A DNA stretch of 64,000 bases from Anaerolineales bacterium (GCA_014379595.1 JACMLM010000040.1:101228-165227), one strand, 5' to 3'; numbered from the stretch's first letter, positions 17,733-25,366 are shown. Notes: generated by a model not told the origin, from the sequence alone. Translations and numbers: made by a program.

Positions 17733-17776
17733 AAAAAATGCCAGCCGCACTCGCGAGAACGCAAGATTGGCTGGCA
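17733..17776 (-). terminator. rho-independent terminator after the HU gene
   Basis: On the minus strand TGCCAGCC and GGCTGGCA form an 8-bp stem directly followed by six T residues, six bases after the HU-family gene stop. Confidence 0.75.
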
Positions 17777-17781
17777 TAAAC

Positions 17782-18090
17782 TTATATGGCATCTTTCAAT
17801 GCTTTAAGAGGTCTCACCTTTATCACCCTGCGTGCTGCTTTTGCCTTAAAAGTCATCGGCTCCTTGGTGAAAGGGTTGACACCTTCGTGCTGGCGAGTAG
17901 CAGGTTTGTCAACGACATTCAGTTTAAGCAAGCCGGGTATGAGAACTTCGCCTGGCCCTCGTTTGCTGAGTTGTTGGGCAACCATTGCGTTGATCGTATC
18001 AAGCGCTGTGGAAGCTTGCTTCTTATTGAGACCGCTTTTCTCTGCCAGGGTAGTGACAAACTGGGATTTGCTCATTTTTTTGTTAGGCAT
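17782..18090 (-). CDS. HU/IHF-family DNA-binding protein
   Basis: A 102-residue histone-like protein. The N-terminal helices (MSKSQFVTTLAEKSGLNKKQ) are followed by the beta-arm region with RRVIKVRPLKALKDAI at the end; GPGEVLIPGLLKLNV is the usual strand before the DNA-wrapping arms. The arm tip lacks the usual RNP and reads GVNPFTKEP. It probably binds DNA as a dimer and helps shape the nucleoid. A clear terminator follows. It stands next to a CBS-pair gene in a run of stress-type genes. Confidence 0.85.
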   Translation of the reverse strand: MPNKKMSKSQFVTTLAEKSGLNKKQASTALDTINAMVAQQLSKRGPGEVLIPGLLKLNVVDKPATRQHEGVNPFTKEPMTFKAKAARRVIKVRPLKALKDAI

Positions 18091-18117
18091 CTCATACTCA
18101 CTTTTGACTATAATTTT

Positions 18118-18555
18118 TTACTTTCCGTTGGACTGCGAAATTTCTTTAACCATTTCAGCAGTTTTTTCCGGGTGATTACCATCTATTGCTACATCTGCCT
18201 GGGCAATAATCCCAACGATTTTGTTATCATTGTCCACGATGGGAATACGGCGTAATTGATTCTCAGACATGGCTTTCAGCGCTTTCTCGAAATCATCGTC
18301 AGCGCGGCAGGTTACTACCTTACTTGTCATTACTGCATCCACTTTTGTTGATTTTGCATCAAGCCCTGCAGCGACGATCTTCAAAGTGAGATCGCGATCG
18401 GTCACAATACCAACCAATTTTTTGTTTTGCTCGTTTTCAATCACCGGTATGGAACCAATGTCATTGCTTCTCATCAACTCTGCCGCTTTTGCCGCCATAT
18501 CATTTGGCAGACAGCAAACCGGGTCTTTCGTCATGACATCATTGCATTTCTTCAT
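18118..18555 (-). CDS. CBS-domain-pair protein
   Basis: Stand-alone Bateman module of 145 residues: two CBS domains (about 1-65 and 70-135), each with the typical M(T/S)xx start (VMTKDPV, VMTSKVV), GSIPVIEN/LRRIPIVD cores and IVTDRDLT/IIAQADVA ends. Such proteins bind adenosine nucleotides and act as energy or stress sensors; the partner is unknown. TAAAGGAG precedes the ATG. It may be co-transcribed with HU, 28 bases away. Confidence 0.85.
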   Translation of the reverse strand: MKKCNDVMTKDPVCCLPNDMAAKAAELMRSNDIGSIPVIENEQNKKLVGIVTDRDLTLKIVAAGLDAKSTKVDAVMTSKVVTCRADDDFEKALKAMSENQLRRIPIVDNDNKIVGIIAQADVAIDGNHPEKTAEMVKEISQSNGK

Positions 18556-18624
18556 AAATATTCTCCTTTAAGGCTGTGATACTTACACTTACGCACTTGC
18601 GTCATATTAAATAATAAGCTTTTT

Positions 18625-18686
18625 AAAAAGTTAGGAGCCAGATCAAATTTCCCGCTTTGTTAATTATGCAGCGCTCCTAACTTTTT
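18625..18686 (-). terminator. long hairpin terminator after the 19-aa ORF
   Basis: AAAAAGTTAGGAGC and its complement form a 14-bp perfect inverted repeat with a loop of about 34 bases. On the minus strand it begins three bases after the stop of the 19-codon ORF and ends in a T-run. Confidence 0.5.
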
Positions 18687-18689
18687 GCT

Positions 18690-18749
18690 TTATCGCAAGT
18701 AACCAATTAAAAACAGTACTATCAGAACGATAACAACGGTATATAACAT
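18690..18749 (-). CDS. 19-aa single-helix membrane peptide
   Basis: The ORF reads MLYTVVIVLIVLFLIGYLR, a single hydrophobic helix with a basic end. AAAGGAGAT stands six bases before the ATG, one of the best ribosome-binding sites in the region, and a hairpin follows the stop. The sequence is like the first helix of lmo0937/DUF5670-type small membrane proteins. It lies about 130 bases downstream of module copy 2 on the same strand, so it may belong to that regulon. Confidence 0.5.
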   Translation of the reverse strand: MLYTVVIVLIVLFLIGYLR

Positions 18750-18877
18750 TGGAAATCTCCTTTCTATTTGTTATGTATATAGAGATGCGAATCTACATCA
18801 TCATCCCCAGTAGATTTAAAATAACGATGAGCAGGTAAGAATACGATTTATCGCTTTTGAGCGATTGCTCTATCTTT

Positions 18878-18948
18878 ATCTTACAGTAAACGCTTCCCAG
18901 CCGCATCCATCGGCTGGGGAGTGTTTAACTCAGCCACTTGGGGGAGGT
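18878..18948 (-). promoter_or_regulatory. palindromic operator-promoter module, copy 2
   Basis: Arms at 18888-18903 and 18911-18926 pair over 16 positions, two of them G-T wobbles relative to copy 1, which shows that pairing is kept while sequence changes. The loop is CATCCAT. The second palindrome (18929-18948) keeps GCCACTTGGGGGAG, but two of its outer pairs are lost. On the minus strand TAAGAT (18878-18883) lies 7 bases from the aligned palindrome core. The upstream ORF stop is 27 bases away (18975). Confidence 0.6.
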
Positions 18949-18974
18949 AAAAGAGAGTAAAACGTAGTGCAACC

Positions 18975-19127
18975 CTATGAGATAAATTTAATCATGATCA
19001 TAGCAACGATAAGGACGGATAATATATAAATAAAACCGCCTGTGTGCAGAATACCAGGTAAGATTGACTGACCGAAAAAACCAAGCAACCAATACATGGT
19101 TAAGACCAAGATCATTAACTCAAACAT
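18975..19127 (-). CDS. 50-aa two-helix membrane protein, lmo0937/DUF5670-like
   Basis: MFELMILVLTMYWLLGFFGQ, then SILPGILHTGGFIYILSVLI, then a short end. Two hydrophobic helices flank a turn with HTGGFIYIL, which matches the GGFIHILLVIA pattern of lmo0937-type proteins. The ribosome-binding site is weak (AGGTTGC). It is too short to be called by many gene finders. It sits in a run of four tiny or small membrane genes between the CBS and GlsB genes. Confidence 0.6.
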   Translation of the reverse strand: MFELMILVLTMYWLLGFFGQSILPGILHTGGFIYILSVLIVAMIMIKFIS

Positions 19128-19189
19128 GCAACCTGCTTATGAAGCACAGCCTCCTTATAGGAAGCAGAGCTTCATGTAAGAGATTAGGG

Positions 19190-19339
19190 CTAGCGGTTGA
19201 TTATGAACAGAATGCCGGCAATCAGTGCACAAATACCTGCAATAATGCTCAATACTCCACCAAGACCTACACCCAGCAAACCCAGGCCCGTGATGATCAG
19301 AAAGATGCCGAGCAAGACCCATTTCAATCTATCATTCAT
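19190..19339 (-). CDS. 49-aa glycine-rich membrane protein, DUF3096-like
   Basis: MNDRLKWVLLGIFLIITGLG, then LLGVGLGGVLSIIAGICALI, ending IINR. Two hydrophobic helices with a Gly-Val-Gly-Leu-Gly turn; the SIIAGICALIAGIL end recalls DUF3096 small membrane proteins. AAAGGAG lies seven bases before the ATG, so translation is likely. Function unknown; the neighbours suggest an envelope or stress role. Confidence 0.6.
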   Translation of the reverse strand: MNDRLKWVLLGIFLIITGLGLLGVGLGGVLSIIAGICALIAGILFIINR

Positions 19340-19402
19340 TTTGATTCTCCTTTTTAATACCAATTTTGTTTATGCATTACTTTATTTATTAACGTATTTG
19401 GT

Positions 19403-19816
19403 TTATCGAGTGTTATGATGCTCGCTAGTACTGGTTTCGGTAACAGCTACTACTGGTCCGCGTGGGCGGTAAAAGATCAACCACACTGTTCTTTCCACAA
19501 CCCATGCGATCAGACCATAGATCAGCATGGCAAACATGGAAGAAAGCTCAAGGACCATAGCGCCGGATGAGGGCGAGCCGATCAAACCTGTGAATGGAAA
19601 TAGGAAGATGGTGGTAATTCCATAGATCAACGCCACGATCGGGCTGCCCGGGTTGGCACCGATCAGCATCAAGGCGATACGCAGTGCGATCAGGGCTTCA
19701 AGAATGCCGAATAACAGCCAGACCAATTGAGTGGCTTTAAACGTGAAGATACGCTGTTCGCGTTCCGGTTCATTTTGTGACGTTCTAACTTCTGATACTC
19801 TATTGTCGTTTGACAT
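19403..19816 (-). CDS. YggT-like small membrane protein
   Basis: 137 residues from the ATG at 19816, chosen because GAGGAG precedes it; the open frame extends 15 codons further upstream without a site. After a polar N-terminus (SNDNRVSEVRTSQNEPERE) come two pairs of hydrophobic segments with LRIALMLIGANPGSPIVALI, the YggT-type signature. Family members are membrane proteins linked to division or osmotic stress in some bacteria. The C-terminus is a short hydrophilic tail. Confidence 0.7.
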   Translation of the reverse strand: MSNDNRVSEVRTSQNEPEREQRIFTFKATQLVWLLFGILEALIALRIALMLIGANPGSPIVALIYGITTIFLFPFTGLIGSPSSGAMVLELSSMFAMLIYGLIAWVVERTVWLIFYRPRGPVVAVTETSTSEHHNTR

Positions 19817-19832
19817 TTTTACTCCTCTTTTT

Positions 19833-19865
19833 AAACATGGCTCTCTTATTAAGAGAGCCATGTTT
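19833..19865. terminator. perfect 15-bp hairpin between two membrane genes
   Basis: AAACATGGCTCTCTT and its complement are separated by three bases, between the GlsB-type gene stop (19897) and the YggT-like start (19816). It is probably a terminator or mRNA processing point; neither strand has a strong T-run. Confidence 0.45.
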
Positions 19866-19896
19866 TCTAGTTGTTGAACTGTACCTTGTTAAACTA

Positions 19897-20151
19897 TTAG
19901 CGGCGAACCTGCTTGTAGAGCCAGATTAGAATGACGGAGCCAAGCAGTGTGACGAGCAGGGTTGGGATGGTGATGGCATCGTTTATCGTTCCAATACCTA
20001 ACAGAGGGCTGATGAAAAACCCAGCCAGGAACGCGCCAATGACACCGACGACGATATCGAGCAGCGTGCCTTGTTGTGAATTTGTATTCATGATGCGGCT
20101 GGCGACATAACCGACAATTGCTCCAGCAATGAGATAGATGATAAGGTTCAT
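19897..20151 (-). CDS. GlsB/YeaQ/YmgE family stress membrane protein
   Basis: An 84-residue, three-helix membrane protein of the transglycosylase-associated family: GAIVGYVASRIMNTNSQQG, LLDIVVGVIGAFLAGF, and a final helix ending WLYKQVRR. Family members are induced by envelope or general stress; no enzymatic role is shown despite the old name. It lies between the YggT-like and CsbD-like genes, consistent with a stress cluster. Confidence 0.85.
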   Translation of the reverse strand: MNLIIYLIAGAIVGYVASRIMNTNSQQGTLLDIVVGVIGAFLAGFFISPLLGIGTINDAITIPTLLVTLLGSVILIWLYKQVRR

Positions 20152-20215
20152 TTTTTATTTTCCTTTTTGAATAATATAAATACGCGGCTATCAGTGTTCA
20201 CTTAGTGAACTGGAC

Positions 20216-20455
20216 TTATTTAGGTGTGGCAGGTTTGGTTTCACCTTTCAGGCGATCTTCAAACTCTGTCACACGTTTGTCGATCTCCTCTGTTGCTTGT
20301 TGACGGGTATAGCCATATTTTTCCTGAATAATGCCTGTCAACACATCGTACTTGCCCGCGGCACGCTCGAGATCATCATCGGTGAGCTTGCCCCACCATG
20401 CCTTGGCCTCGCCCCGCATTTGTTTCCACTTACCTTCCATTACGTCTTTGTTCAT
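20216..20455 (-). CDS. CsbD-like stress protein
   Basis: 79 residues: MNKDVMEGKWKQMRGEAKAW at the start matches CsbD (general stress, sigma-B regulon in Bacillus), followed by LTDDDLERAAGKYDVLTGII and YGYTRQQATEEIDKR. Molecular function is unknown. It is the most canonical of three CsbD relatives in the window (25115-25366 and 58708-59013 are more divergent) and lacks the conserved upstream block that the other two share. Confidence 0.85.
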   Translation of the reverse strand: MNKDVMEGKWKQMRGEAKAWWGKLTDDDLERAAGKYDVLTGIIQEKYGYTRQQATEEIDKRVTEFEDRLKGETKPATPK

Positions 20456-20492
20456 GTTTTGATCCTCCAGATCATTTGAAAAAGGTTTACTT

Positions 20493-20789
20493 TTATACGG
20501 GCGCTTGTGTTCGTTTCATGCGCCTGTTTTTATACTTATTGACTTCTGCCCTCAGTCTTGCCAGCCGGATGACATAATCTGGGAATTGCTGCATGTGAGC
20601 TAGAACAAGCCTTCCGGTAAGAAGCACACCATCATAGATCAATCTCGTGTCCGAATTCAGGGTTGCCTTCTTCCGGTGTCCCATTAATCCCTGGCGGAAT
20701 TGCTCGAGGTCAACCTGCTCCCAATCAATATAAAGGGAGTCGCCGATACACTTGGCTTCCTTTGTGCTGATCTGTTTTTGATTTTTCAT
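20493..20789 (-). CDS. DUF5661-like protein, divergent
   Basis: 98 residues with ISTKEAKCIGDSLYIDWEQV, LEQFRQGL and TGRLVLAHMQQFPDYVIRL. It aligns with the copies at 12562-12834 and 1-180 but has lost the VELEHG segment (MGHRKKATL instead) and has a basic C-terminal tail (NKYKNRRMKRTQ). Function unknown. It lies immediately upstream of the CsbD gene on the same strand, 37 bases away, so the two may be co-transcribed. Confidence 0.7.
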   Translation of the reverse strand: MKNQKQISTKEAKCIGDSLYIDWEQVDLEQFRQGLMGHRKKATLNSDTRLIYDGVLLTGRLVLAHMQQFPDYVIRLARLRAEVNKYKNRRMKRTQAPV

Positions 20790-20894
20790 GAGCCGATCCT
20801 CCGTATTTTTTCAGAGAAGCGATGGGTACTTCGTAAATTAGGAAGGCAGAATTATTATTTTATTGATCCAGACTACATCAACCAGCGACGTCAT

Positions 20895-21266
20895 TTAATA
20901 TATTGAAACCTTCGATGCAACAGTTCGCAAGTGTTCAGCCACACGCTCCGGCGTTTCACCTTTACTGATAAATGCATCAGCGCCAGCGGAGAGGGCTGCT
21001 TGTTGACGGGCATCCAACGGGCTGATAAGCACAATAACCAGTGCAGACGGGCAAGCCACGCGAAGTTCTGCCAGAGCCGCACTAGGCGTACTGGGAAGTA
21101 CATCCCAATCAATCAATAATATGTCTGAACGGCTGGTTGGCACCTCAGCAAATGTAGTGGCCCAGTCGGTTCCTTCCCCGGCAATTTCCATTTGCAGGTC
21201 TAGCAGTAGTAGGCGAAGTGCAGAACGCTCTTCACGTTTCGCATCGGCAATGTATACGCGTGTCAT
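20895..21266 (-). CDS. stand-alone response-regulator receiver domain
   Basis: A 123-residue receiver-like domain without an output domain. The acidic pocket has Asp8 and, at the strand-3 end, Asp53 in LLIDWD as likely phospho-acceptor; the conserved Lys is in FISKGETP near 106. The second acidic pocket residue is replaced (IADAKRE), so phosphorylation is plausible but not certain. Module copy 3 lies directly upstream, its TAGGAT only seven bases from the ATG; the AGGA within it could alternatively be the ribosome-binding site. Confidence 0.8.
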   Translation of the reverse strand: MTRVYIADAKREERSALRLLLLDLQMEIAGEGTDWATTFAEVPTSRSDILLIDWDVLPSTPSAALAELRVACPSALVIVLISPLDARQQAALSAGADAFISKGETPERVAEHLRTVASKVSIY

Positions 21267-21272
21267 GTATTC

Positions 21273-21344
21273 ATCCTACAATAGATACTCCCCAAGCACA
21301 TCCTGCGCTTGGGGAGTATTGTTCTCCGTCACTTGGGGGAGAAC
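21273..21344 (-). promoter_or_regulatory. palindromic operator-promoter module, copy 3
   Basis: Arms ATACTCCCCAAGC (21285-21297) and complement (21307-21319) pair over 13 bases, with ACATCCTGC as loop. The second palindrome GTTCTCC...GGAGAAC (21321-21344) keeps its inner pairs through a C-to-T change (TC with GG). TAGGAT (21273-21278) is 7 bases from the palindrome. The copy is 27 bases from the upstream gene stop and abuts the receiver gene. Confidence 0.65.
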
Positions 21345-21370
21345 CACATAAGTAGAGCGGGCAAATTAGA

Positions 21371-22246
21371 TTATGGGCTAGGGCACCCGCCAGCTGGGGC
21401 TGGGATGATATCGCCTTCATGCTTATTGTGACCATTCAATCCGTTCACGCTGATCGTGATCTCGTTATAGGGATTCTTTTTACTGCTTGTAGCATGGCAA
21501 ATCGTGATCTTGTCGTTATTGTTGAGCACCGGGTTGGCAGGACAGCCTTCCTCTGAAACTGGAATCAGATCGCCTTCATGTATGCCGTGACCATCCAAGC
21601 CGTTAACACTTACCGTGAACTCTTCGTATGGGGTTGTTGTATTGCCAGTAGCATGGCAGATTGCAATCGTATTATCACTGACCACCACCAGGGTCGCAGG
21701 GCAGCCGCTGAGGGGTACTGGACTGAAATCGTTGGGGTGATCTAGATGCTCATCCAATTCAGCGCTGGTAACAGTAAGTTCTTCATACGGGTTTGACTCG
21801 TCACCTGTGGCATGACAGACAGTAGGCGCGTCCTGCGGAGTGGCCGTTACCAGGCTTGAAGAGCAGCCATCTTCAGGGACGGGGATGATATCGCCTTCAT
21901 GTTTTCCATGACCATTTAAGCCATTAATGCTCACCGTGATCTCTTCATAAGGATTGGTTTCACTGCCAGTACCGTGGCAGATCGTGATGTTGCCTTCACC
22001 AGGTACTACCAGGCTTGCAGGGCAACCACTAGCCGGTACCGGGAAGATGTCGTTGGGGTGGGCAAGATGCTCATTCACTAATTCAGTACTGTTGACAGCG
22101 ACTTCTTCATATGGGTTTACTGCGTCGCCGGTGGCATGGCAGGCGTTGTTGTTTGCTGGGAGGCCGAAGTTGCAAGCCACAATCATGAGTACAAGGATCT
22201 GGGCTTCTGCTACCAGCTTGATCGTTATTCTATTAATCCTGTTCAT
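21371..22246 (-). CDS. lipoprotein made of five Cys-His repeats
   Basis: A signal region (KLVAEAQILVLMIVAC) with a lipobox-like LMIVAC is followed by five repeats of about 50-54 residues, each with CHATG or CHGTG, NPYEE (TPYEE in repeat 4), a VxxxxL strand, His-x(2-3)-His, (N/G)D, P and GC. Repeats 1 and 3 carry LxHPND; repeats 2, 4 and 5 carry NGLxGHxxHEGD, giving an A-B-A-B-B order. Conserved Cys and His in each unit suggest a metal-binding or disulphide-stabilised surface domain. The repeat occurs in exported proteins of other bacteria, function unknown to me. It ends 27 bases before module copy 3. Confidence 0.75.
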   Translation of the reverse strand: MNRINRITIKLVAEAQILVLMIVACNFGLPANNNACHATGDAVNPYEEVAVNSTELVNEHLAHPNDIFPVPASGCPASLVVPGEGNITICHGTGSETNPYEEITVSINGLNGHGKHEGDIIPVPEDGCSSSLVTATPQDAPTVCHATGDESNPYEELTVTSAELDEHLDHPNDFSPVPLSGCPATLVVVSDNTIAICHATGNTTTPYEEFTVSVNGLDGHGIHEGDLIPVSEEGCPANPVLNNNDKITICHATSSKKNPYNEITISVNGLNGHNKHEGDIIPAPAGGCPSP

Positions 22247-22302
22247 TTAGTATAGTATTCCTTATGATTTACAAACGAGATGACATACATTCGGCTGAGT
22301 TT

Positions 22303-23214
22303 TCAACCTGCCACTGCCACACGTCCCCGCCCTTCACGTTTGGCACGATAAAGCGCATCATCCACTGATTCTAATAAGGCTGAAGTTCCTAGACCATCCT
22401 CTGGAAAGACTGCGACGCCAAGTGAAAATGAGACCGCATCAAAAGTTTTTCCTTTCACCTGGGGATAAAATTGTTTGGCATATTCGCAAATCAGTTCGGC
22501 GCGCTCCCAAGTTACTTTTTGTGATGCATCTGGCATGACGATGATAAATTCATCGCTGCCATAACGGCAGACAATATCGTCTCCGCGGACATGCTTGAGG
22601 AGGAAGCTGCCCAATTGGCGCAAGACCCCATCACCCGCGAGGTGGCCGTGGGTTTCATTGAATTGCCTGAAACCATCCACATCCAGAATAATGATGCCCA
22701 GTGAAAGTTGTTTACGTGAAGCTCGGAGCAGTTCGCGGGAGAGGGTCTCCTCCATATAATAACGGTTGTATAAACCAGTGAGGCGGTCCCAGACAGACTG
22801 CTGACGCAGGCGTGCTTCGCTCTTGAGCAAAGCAGTTTGAGCTTGTTTGCGCTCAGTGGTATCACGGATATTACATTGGATCACTTTTTCCTCGCCAACC
22901 TGGTAGACGTTTCTGATGAATTCCACTTCGACCACATGTCCGTCTTTCGCTTTCAGCGGCAGGTCTTCGTAGTGAATGGGTTCATTCTCCTGCAAAATTT
23001 CGAAGGCGCGCTGGCTGGCTTGAATATCCTTAAACGCCATCACTTCCCAAAGTTTTTTTTCTACAAACTCTTCGCGCGGATAGCCCAACATCTGTATCAA
23101 ATGTGGGTTGACATCCTCGATCATGCCTGTCTTTGCATCCAGAATTAATATTCCATCCTGGGCTGCTTCAAATAGCTGGCGGTAACGAAGCTCTGGCTCT
23201 TTTAGTGTTTGCAT
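22303..23214 (-). CDS. PAS-GGDEF diguanylate cyclase-like protein, GSDEF variant
   Basis: One PAS domain (about 8-130, FEAAQDGILILDAKTG) is linked to a GGDEF domain (about 145-303). The signature is YGSDEF, with Ser for the second Gly, preceded by RGDD five residues earlier, which matches the inhibitory I-site RxxD. Activity as a cyclic-di-GMP synthase is likely but the substitution makes it uncertain. It starts two bases after the stop of the longer PAS-GAF-GGDEF gene, so they form an operon. The PAS domain is near-identical in pattern to PAS1 of the 1259-aa protein. Confidence 0.88.
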   Translation of the reverse strand: MQTLKEPELRYRQLFEAAQDGILILDAKTGMIEDVNPHLIQMLGYPREEFVEKKLWEVMAFKDIQASQRAFEILQENEPIHYEDLPLKAKDGHVVEVEFIRNVYQVGEEKVIQCNIRDTTERKQAQTALLKSEARLRQQSVWDRLTGLYNRYYMEETLSRELLRASRKQLSLGIIILDVDGFRQFNETHGHLAGDGVLRQLGSFLLKHVRGDDIVCRYGSDEFIIVMPDASQKVTWERAELICEYAKQFYPQVKGKTFDAVSFSLGVAVFPEDGLGTSALLESVDDALYRAKREGRGRVAVAG

Positions 23215-23216
23215 AA

Positions 23217-24785
23217 TTAATGTACTCCACTTTCTTTTTGGTATACAACAATACGGTCACGCCCGGCTTGTTTGGCGGCATACATGGCTTCATCTGCTGC
23301 GCGCAATAGTGCGCTTGCGGTTGTACCCTGCTGGGGCAGACAGGCAATGCCAGCTGACAAAGAGACCATGTTCCTGGCCTGTTCACCAAAATTTATTTGC
23401 GGTAATCCGCGCATGAACATGCGGATCTGCTCCATACGCTGTTGTGTATCAGCAATGGATGAATCAGGCATGACGATCACGAACTCATCTCCGCCGTAAC
23501 GGCAGGAGATATCACTCTTACGTAGATGTTCATGCAGAATGTCTGCGAACTGGCGTAATAATGAATCACCAGGGCCGTGCCCAAACGCATCGTTGAATTG
23601 TTTGAAGCCGTCAATATCGAGCATCACCACACACAGCGGAACATTGAGGCGCTGTGCTCTATTCAGCTCACGCGGCAGGGTCTCGTCCAGGTAGCGGCGA
23701 TTGAACAGGCCTGTCAGTGGGTCTTGTATGGCCTGCTGGCGCAGTTCATCGCGCAGTTTCAAATTGGAGAGCGATAGTTTGATCGTTTCGCCGACCGTGA
23801 TGGCCAGTTGTTTCATGCCCGCTGGATGCGGCTCTTTTTTTATGGCGTTATCGATCACCGTCAGCACTCCTAATGTTTCGCCTTGTACCATTAAGGGCAG
23901 GCAAAAGTAGCCTCCTTGAGGTGCATGCGTAAAATGATGACAGAGCAGGCCGCCCTCCAGATCGATCACTTCATGAATTTGACCGAGGCGCAGCGCCCAG
24001 CAATCCTCCGAGGGAAAGATCGGCTCGATGCTCTGCTCCGTGCCCCAGCGTGCAACCACTACCAAATTCTCATTCCTGCCGGGCAGAATCGAGAGACAGC
24101 CATTATATTCAGGGAATAGGTCTGCAGCAGACAGGGAAATTACCCGGTAGGCTTCGTCTCGCGTGACACAAGACTGGAGCAGTTCGTTCATGCGATTCAT
24201 TAACTGCATCTGCATATCCCGCCATTCGAGTTCATTGACCAAAGTCAATAGTTCATCATTCGTCGTCAACACTTGGGTGCGCTCCGTAATATCGCGGATG
24301 TTACACTGGATCACCCTGCAGCCGTTAACAAGGTAAACGTTGTTGACAAACTCTACATATTTACGCTCTCCTGCTTTTGTTTGCAGAGGGATGTCTTCAT
24401 AACGGATGTAATCATTCTTTTGCAGCTGCCGCATGGCTTCCTGGCTGGCTGGGATGTCCTTGACGGCGCCTATCTCCCAGAGTGCCTTGCCAATCAATTC
24501 ATCTTCAGAGTAACCCAGCATATCCTGAATGAACGGGTTGGCATCGTCGATGCGACCTGTATCTCCATCCAGGATCAGGATGCCATCTTTAGCGGTCTCG
24601 AAGAGGCGGCGATAGCGCACCTCTGATTCTTCGAGGGTGATACTTGATCTATCACGCTTAGTAAACCTATCGTCGGTTGCCTCGGCTTTATTGGAAGCCG
24701 AATCGTCCAATTTCCCTTTCATTTCGGCTGGGGGCGACACGGCGGCGGTCTTCCTGCTGATCAGTTCTTTTCTTGAATTTGGCAT
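23217..24785 (-). CDS. PAS-GAF-GGDEF diguanylate cyclase
   Basis: 522 residues: a charged N-terminal tail, PAS (about 50-175, FETAKDGILILDGDTGRID), GAF-like domain (about 190-345), then GGDEF (355-515) with intact YGGDEF and an RKSD I-site five residues before. It probably makes cyclic di-GMP in response to a cytosolic or redox/ligand cue. No membrane helix is seen. Module copy 4 lies about 90 bases upstream. It is the first gene of the two-gene cyclase operon. Confidence 0.9.
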   Translation of the reverse strand: MPNSRKELISRKTAAVSPPAEMKGKLDDSASNKAEATDDRFTKRDRSSITLEESEVRYRRLFETAKDGILILDGDTGRIDDANPFIQDMLGYSEDELIGKALWEIGAVKDIPASQEAMRQLQKNDYIRYEDIPLQTKAGERKYVEFVNNVYLVNGCRVIQCNIRDITERTQVLTTNDELLTLVNELEWRDMQMQLMNRMNELLQSCVTRDEAYRVISLSAADLFPEYNGCLSILPGRNENLVVVARWGTEQSIEPIFPSEDCWALRLGQIHEVIDLEGGLLCHHFTHAPQGGYFCLPLMVQGETLGVLTVIDNAIKKEPHPAGMKQLAITVGETIKLSLSNLKLRDELRQQAIQDPLTGLFNRRYLDETLPRELNRAQRLNVPLCVVMLDIDGFKQFNDAFGHGPGDSLLRQFADILHEHLRKSDISCRYGGDEFVIVMPDSSIADTQQRMEQIRMFMRGLPQINFGEQARNMVSLSAGIACLPQQGTTASALLRAADEAMYAAKQAGRDRIVVYQKESGVH

Positions 24786-24875
24786 CGTTAAACTATGTAT
24801 CTCCTAGTCTGTTCGGTGATGGTGAATTCATTACTCACAAGCAGCTACCATTTAAATAGACCTACCCGTAGTTTT

Positions 24876-24947
24876 ATTTTACAATACAGCTTCTTGAAGC
24901 GCATCAACTAAACGGGGAGTTTTCATCTCCGCCACTTGGGGGAGATG
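24876..24947 (-). promoter_or_regulatory. palindromic operator-promoter module, copy 4
   Basis: The most divergent copy: AGCTTCTTG (24888-24896) and CGGGGAGTT (24913-24921) still pair at all nine positions, four as G-T wobbles. The loop keeps GCATC. The second palindrome CATCTCC...GGAGATG (24924-24947) is perfect at 7 bp and retains CCACTTGG. TAAAAT (24876-24881) stands 6 bases from the aligned core. A PAS-GAF-GGDEF gene follows. Confidence 0.6.
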
Positions 24948-25012
24948 GTTTCTCGTACATATATTGCAGAGCCAATAGTGTATTCATATTTCATCACTGT
25001 ACATCTGAAAAA

Positions 25013-25052
25013 GAACCGTACCAAAACAACTATAGAGTTTTGGCACGGTTTC
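25013..25052 (-). terminator. terminator after the CsbD-like gene
   Basis: GAACCGTACCAAAAC pairs with its complement (one wobble). On the minus strand it is followed by TTCTTTTTC, about 60 bases after the CsbD-like stop. Confidence 0.65.
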
Positions 25053-25114
25053 ATTTTTCATTATATTTTCACACTACGAGTTCGAAGTTATTCTTTTTAT
25101 CCTATTGGATTGGG

Positions 25115-25366
25115 TTAGGAATATTCGCTGGTCATATCAAATGCGCGGCCCGTATTTGTATGTTCTGAAGTGTAATCGGACATAAACCATTCAACTTCTG
25201 AGCGTGCGAGGTCTCTGCTGTAGCCATATCTTTTCTGAAGGACAGTGAATAACTGTTCCTGATCTCCATTGATCAGGTCGAGGTCATGCTCTGTAATTTC
25301 ATCCCACAAATAATTGATCTGTCTCCGCATGTCGGCCCAATTAGTGTGCAAAGTTTTTGTTTCCAT
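25115..25366 (-). CDS. CsbD-like stress protein, divergent
   Basis: 83 residues: NWADMRRQINYLWDEITEHD, LDLINGDQEQLFTVLQKRYG and YSRDLARSEVEWF follow the CsbD layout (helix, LTxDDL, basic YGYxRxxA). It is close to the protein at 58708-59013 over the first 65 residues. Both share a conserved block of about 42 bases upstream of their genes. AAAAGGAA precedes the ATG. Probably a soluble, stress-induced small protein of unknown mechanism. Confidence 0.78.
   Translation of the reverse strand: METKTLHTNWADMRRQINYLWDEITEHDLDLINGDQEQLFTVLQKRYGYSRDLARSEVEWFMSDYTSEHTNTGRAFDMTSEYS

Larger units (their letters stand above)
24786..25114. other. intergenic, 329 bases: module copy 4 and a terminator
   Basis: This gap holds the leader of the PAS-GAF-GGDEF gene, module copy 4 (24876-24947) and the terminator of the CsbD-like gene (25013-25052). 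I see no convincing coding sequence on either strand. Confidence 0.6.

Noticed and set aside
17767..18255. 162-codon plus-strand frame opposite HU and the CBS gene
   Set aside because: Antisense to two well-supported genes and crosses their terminator and leader.
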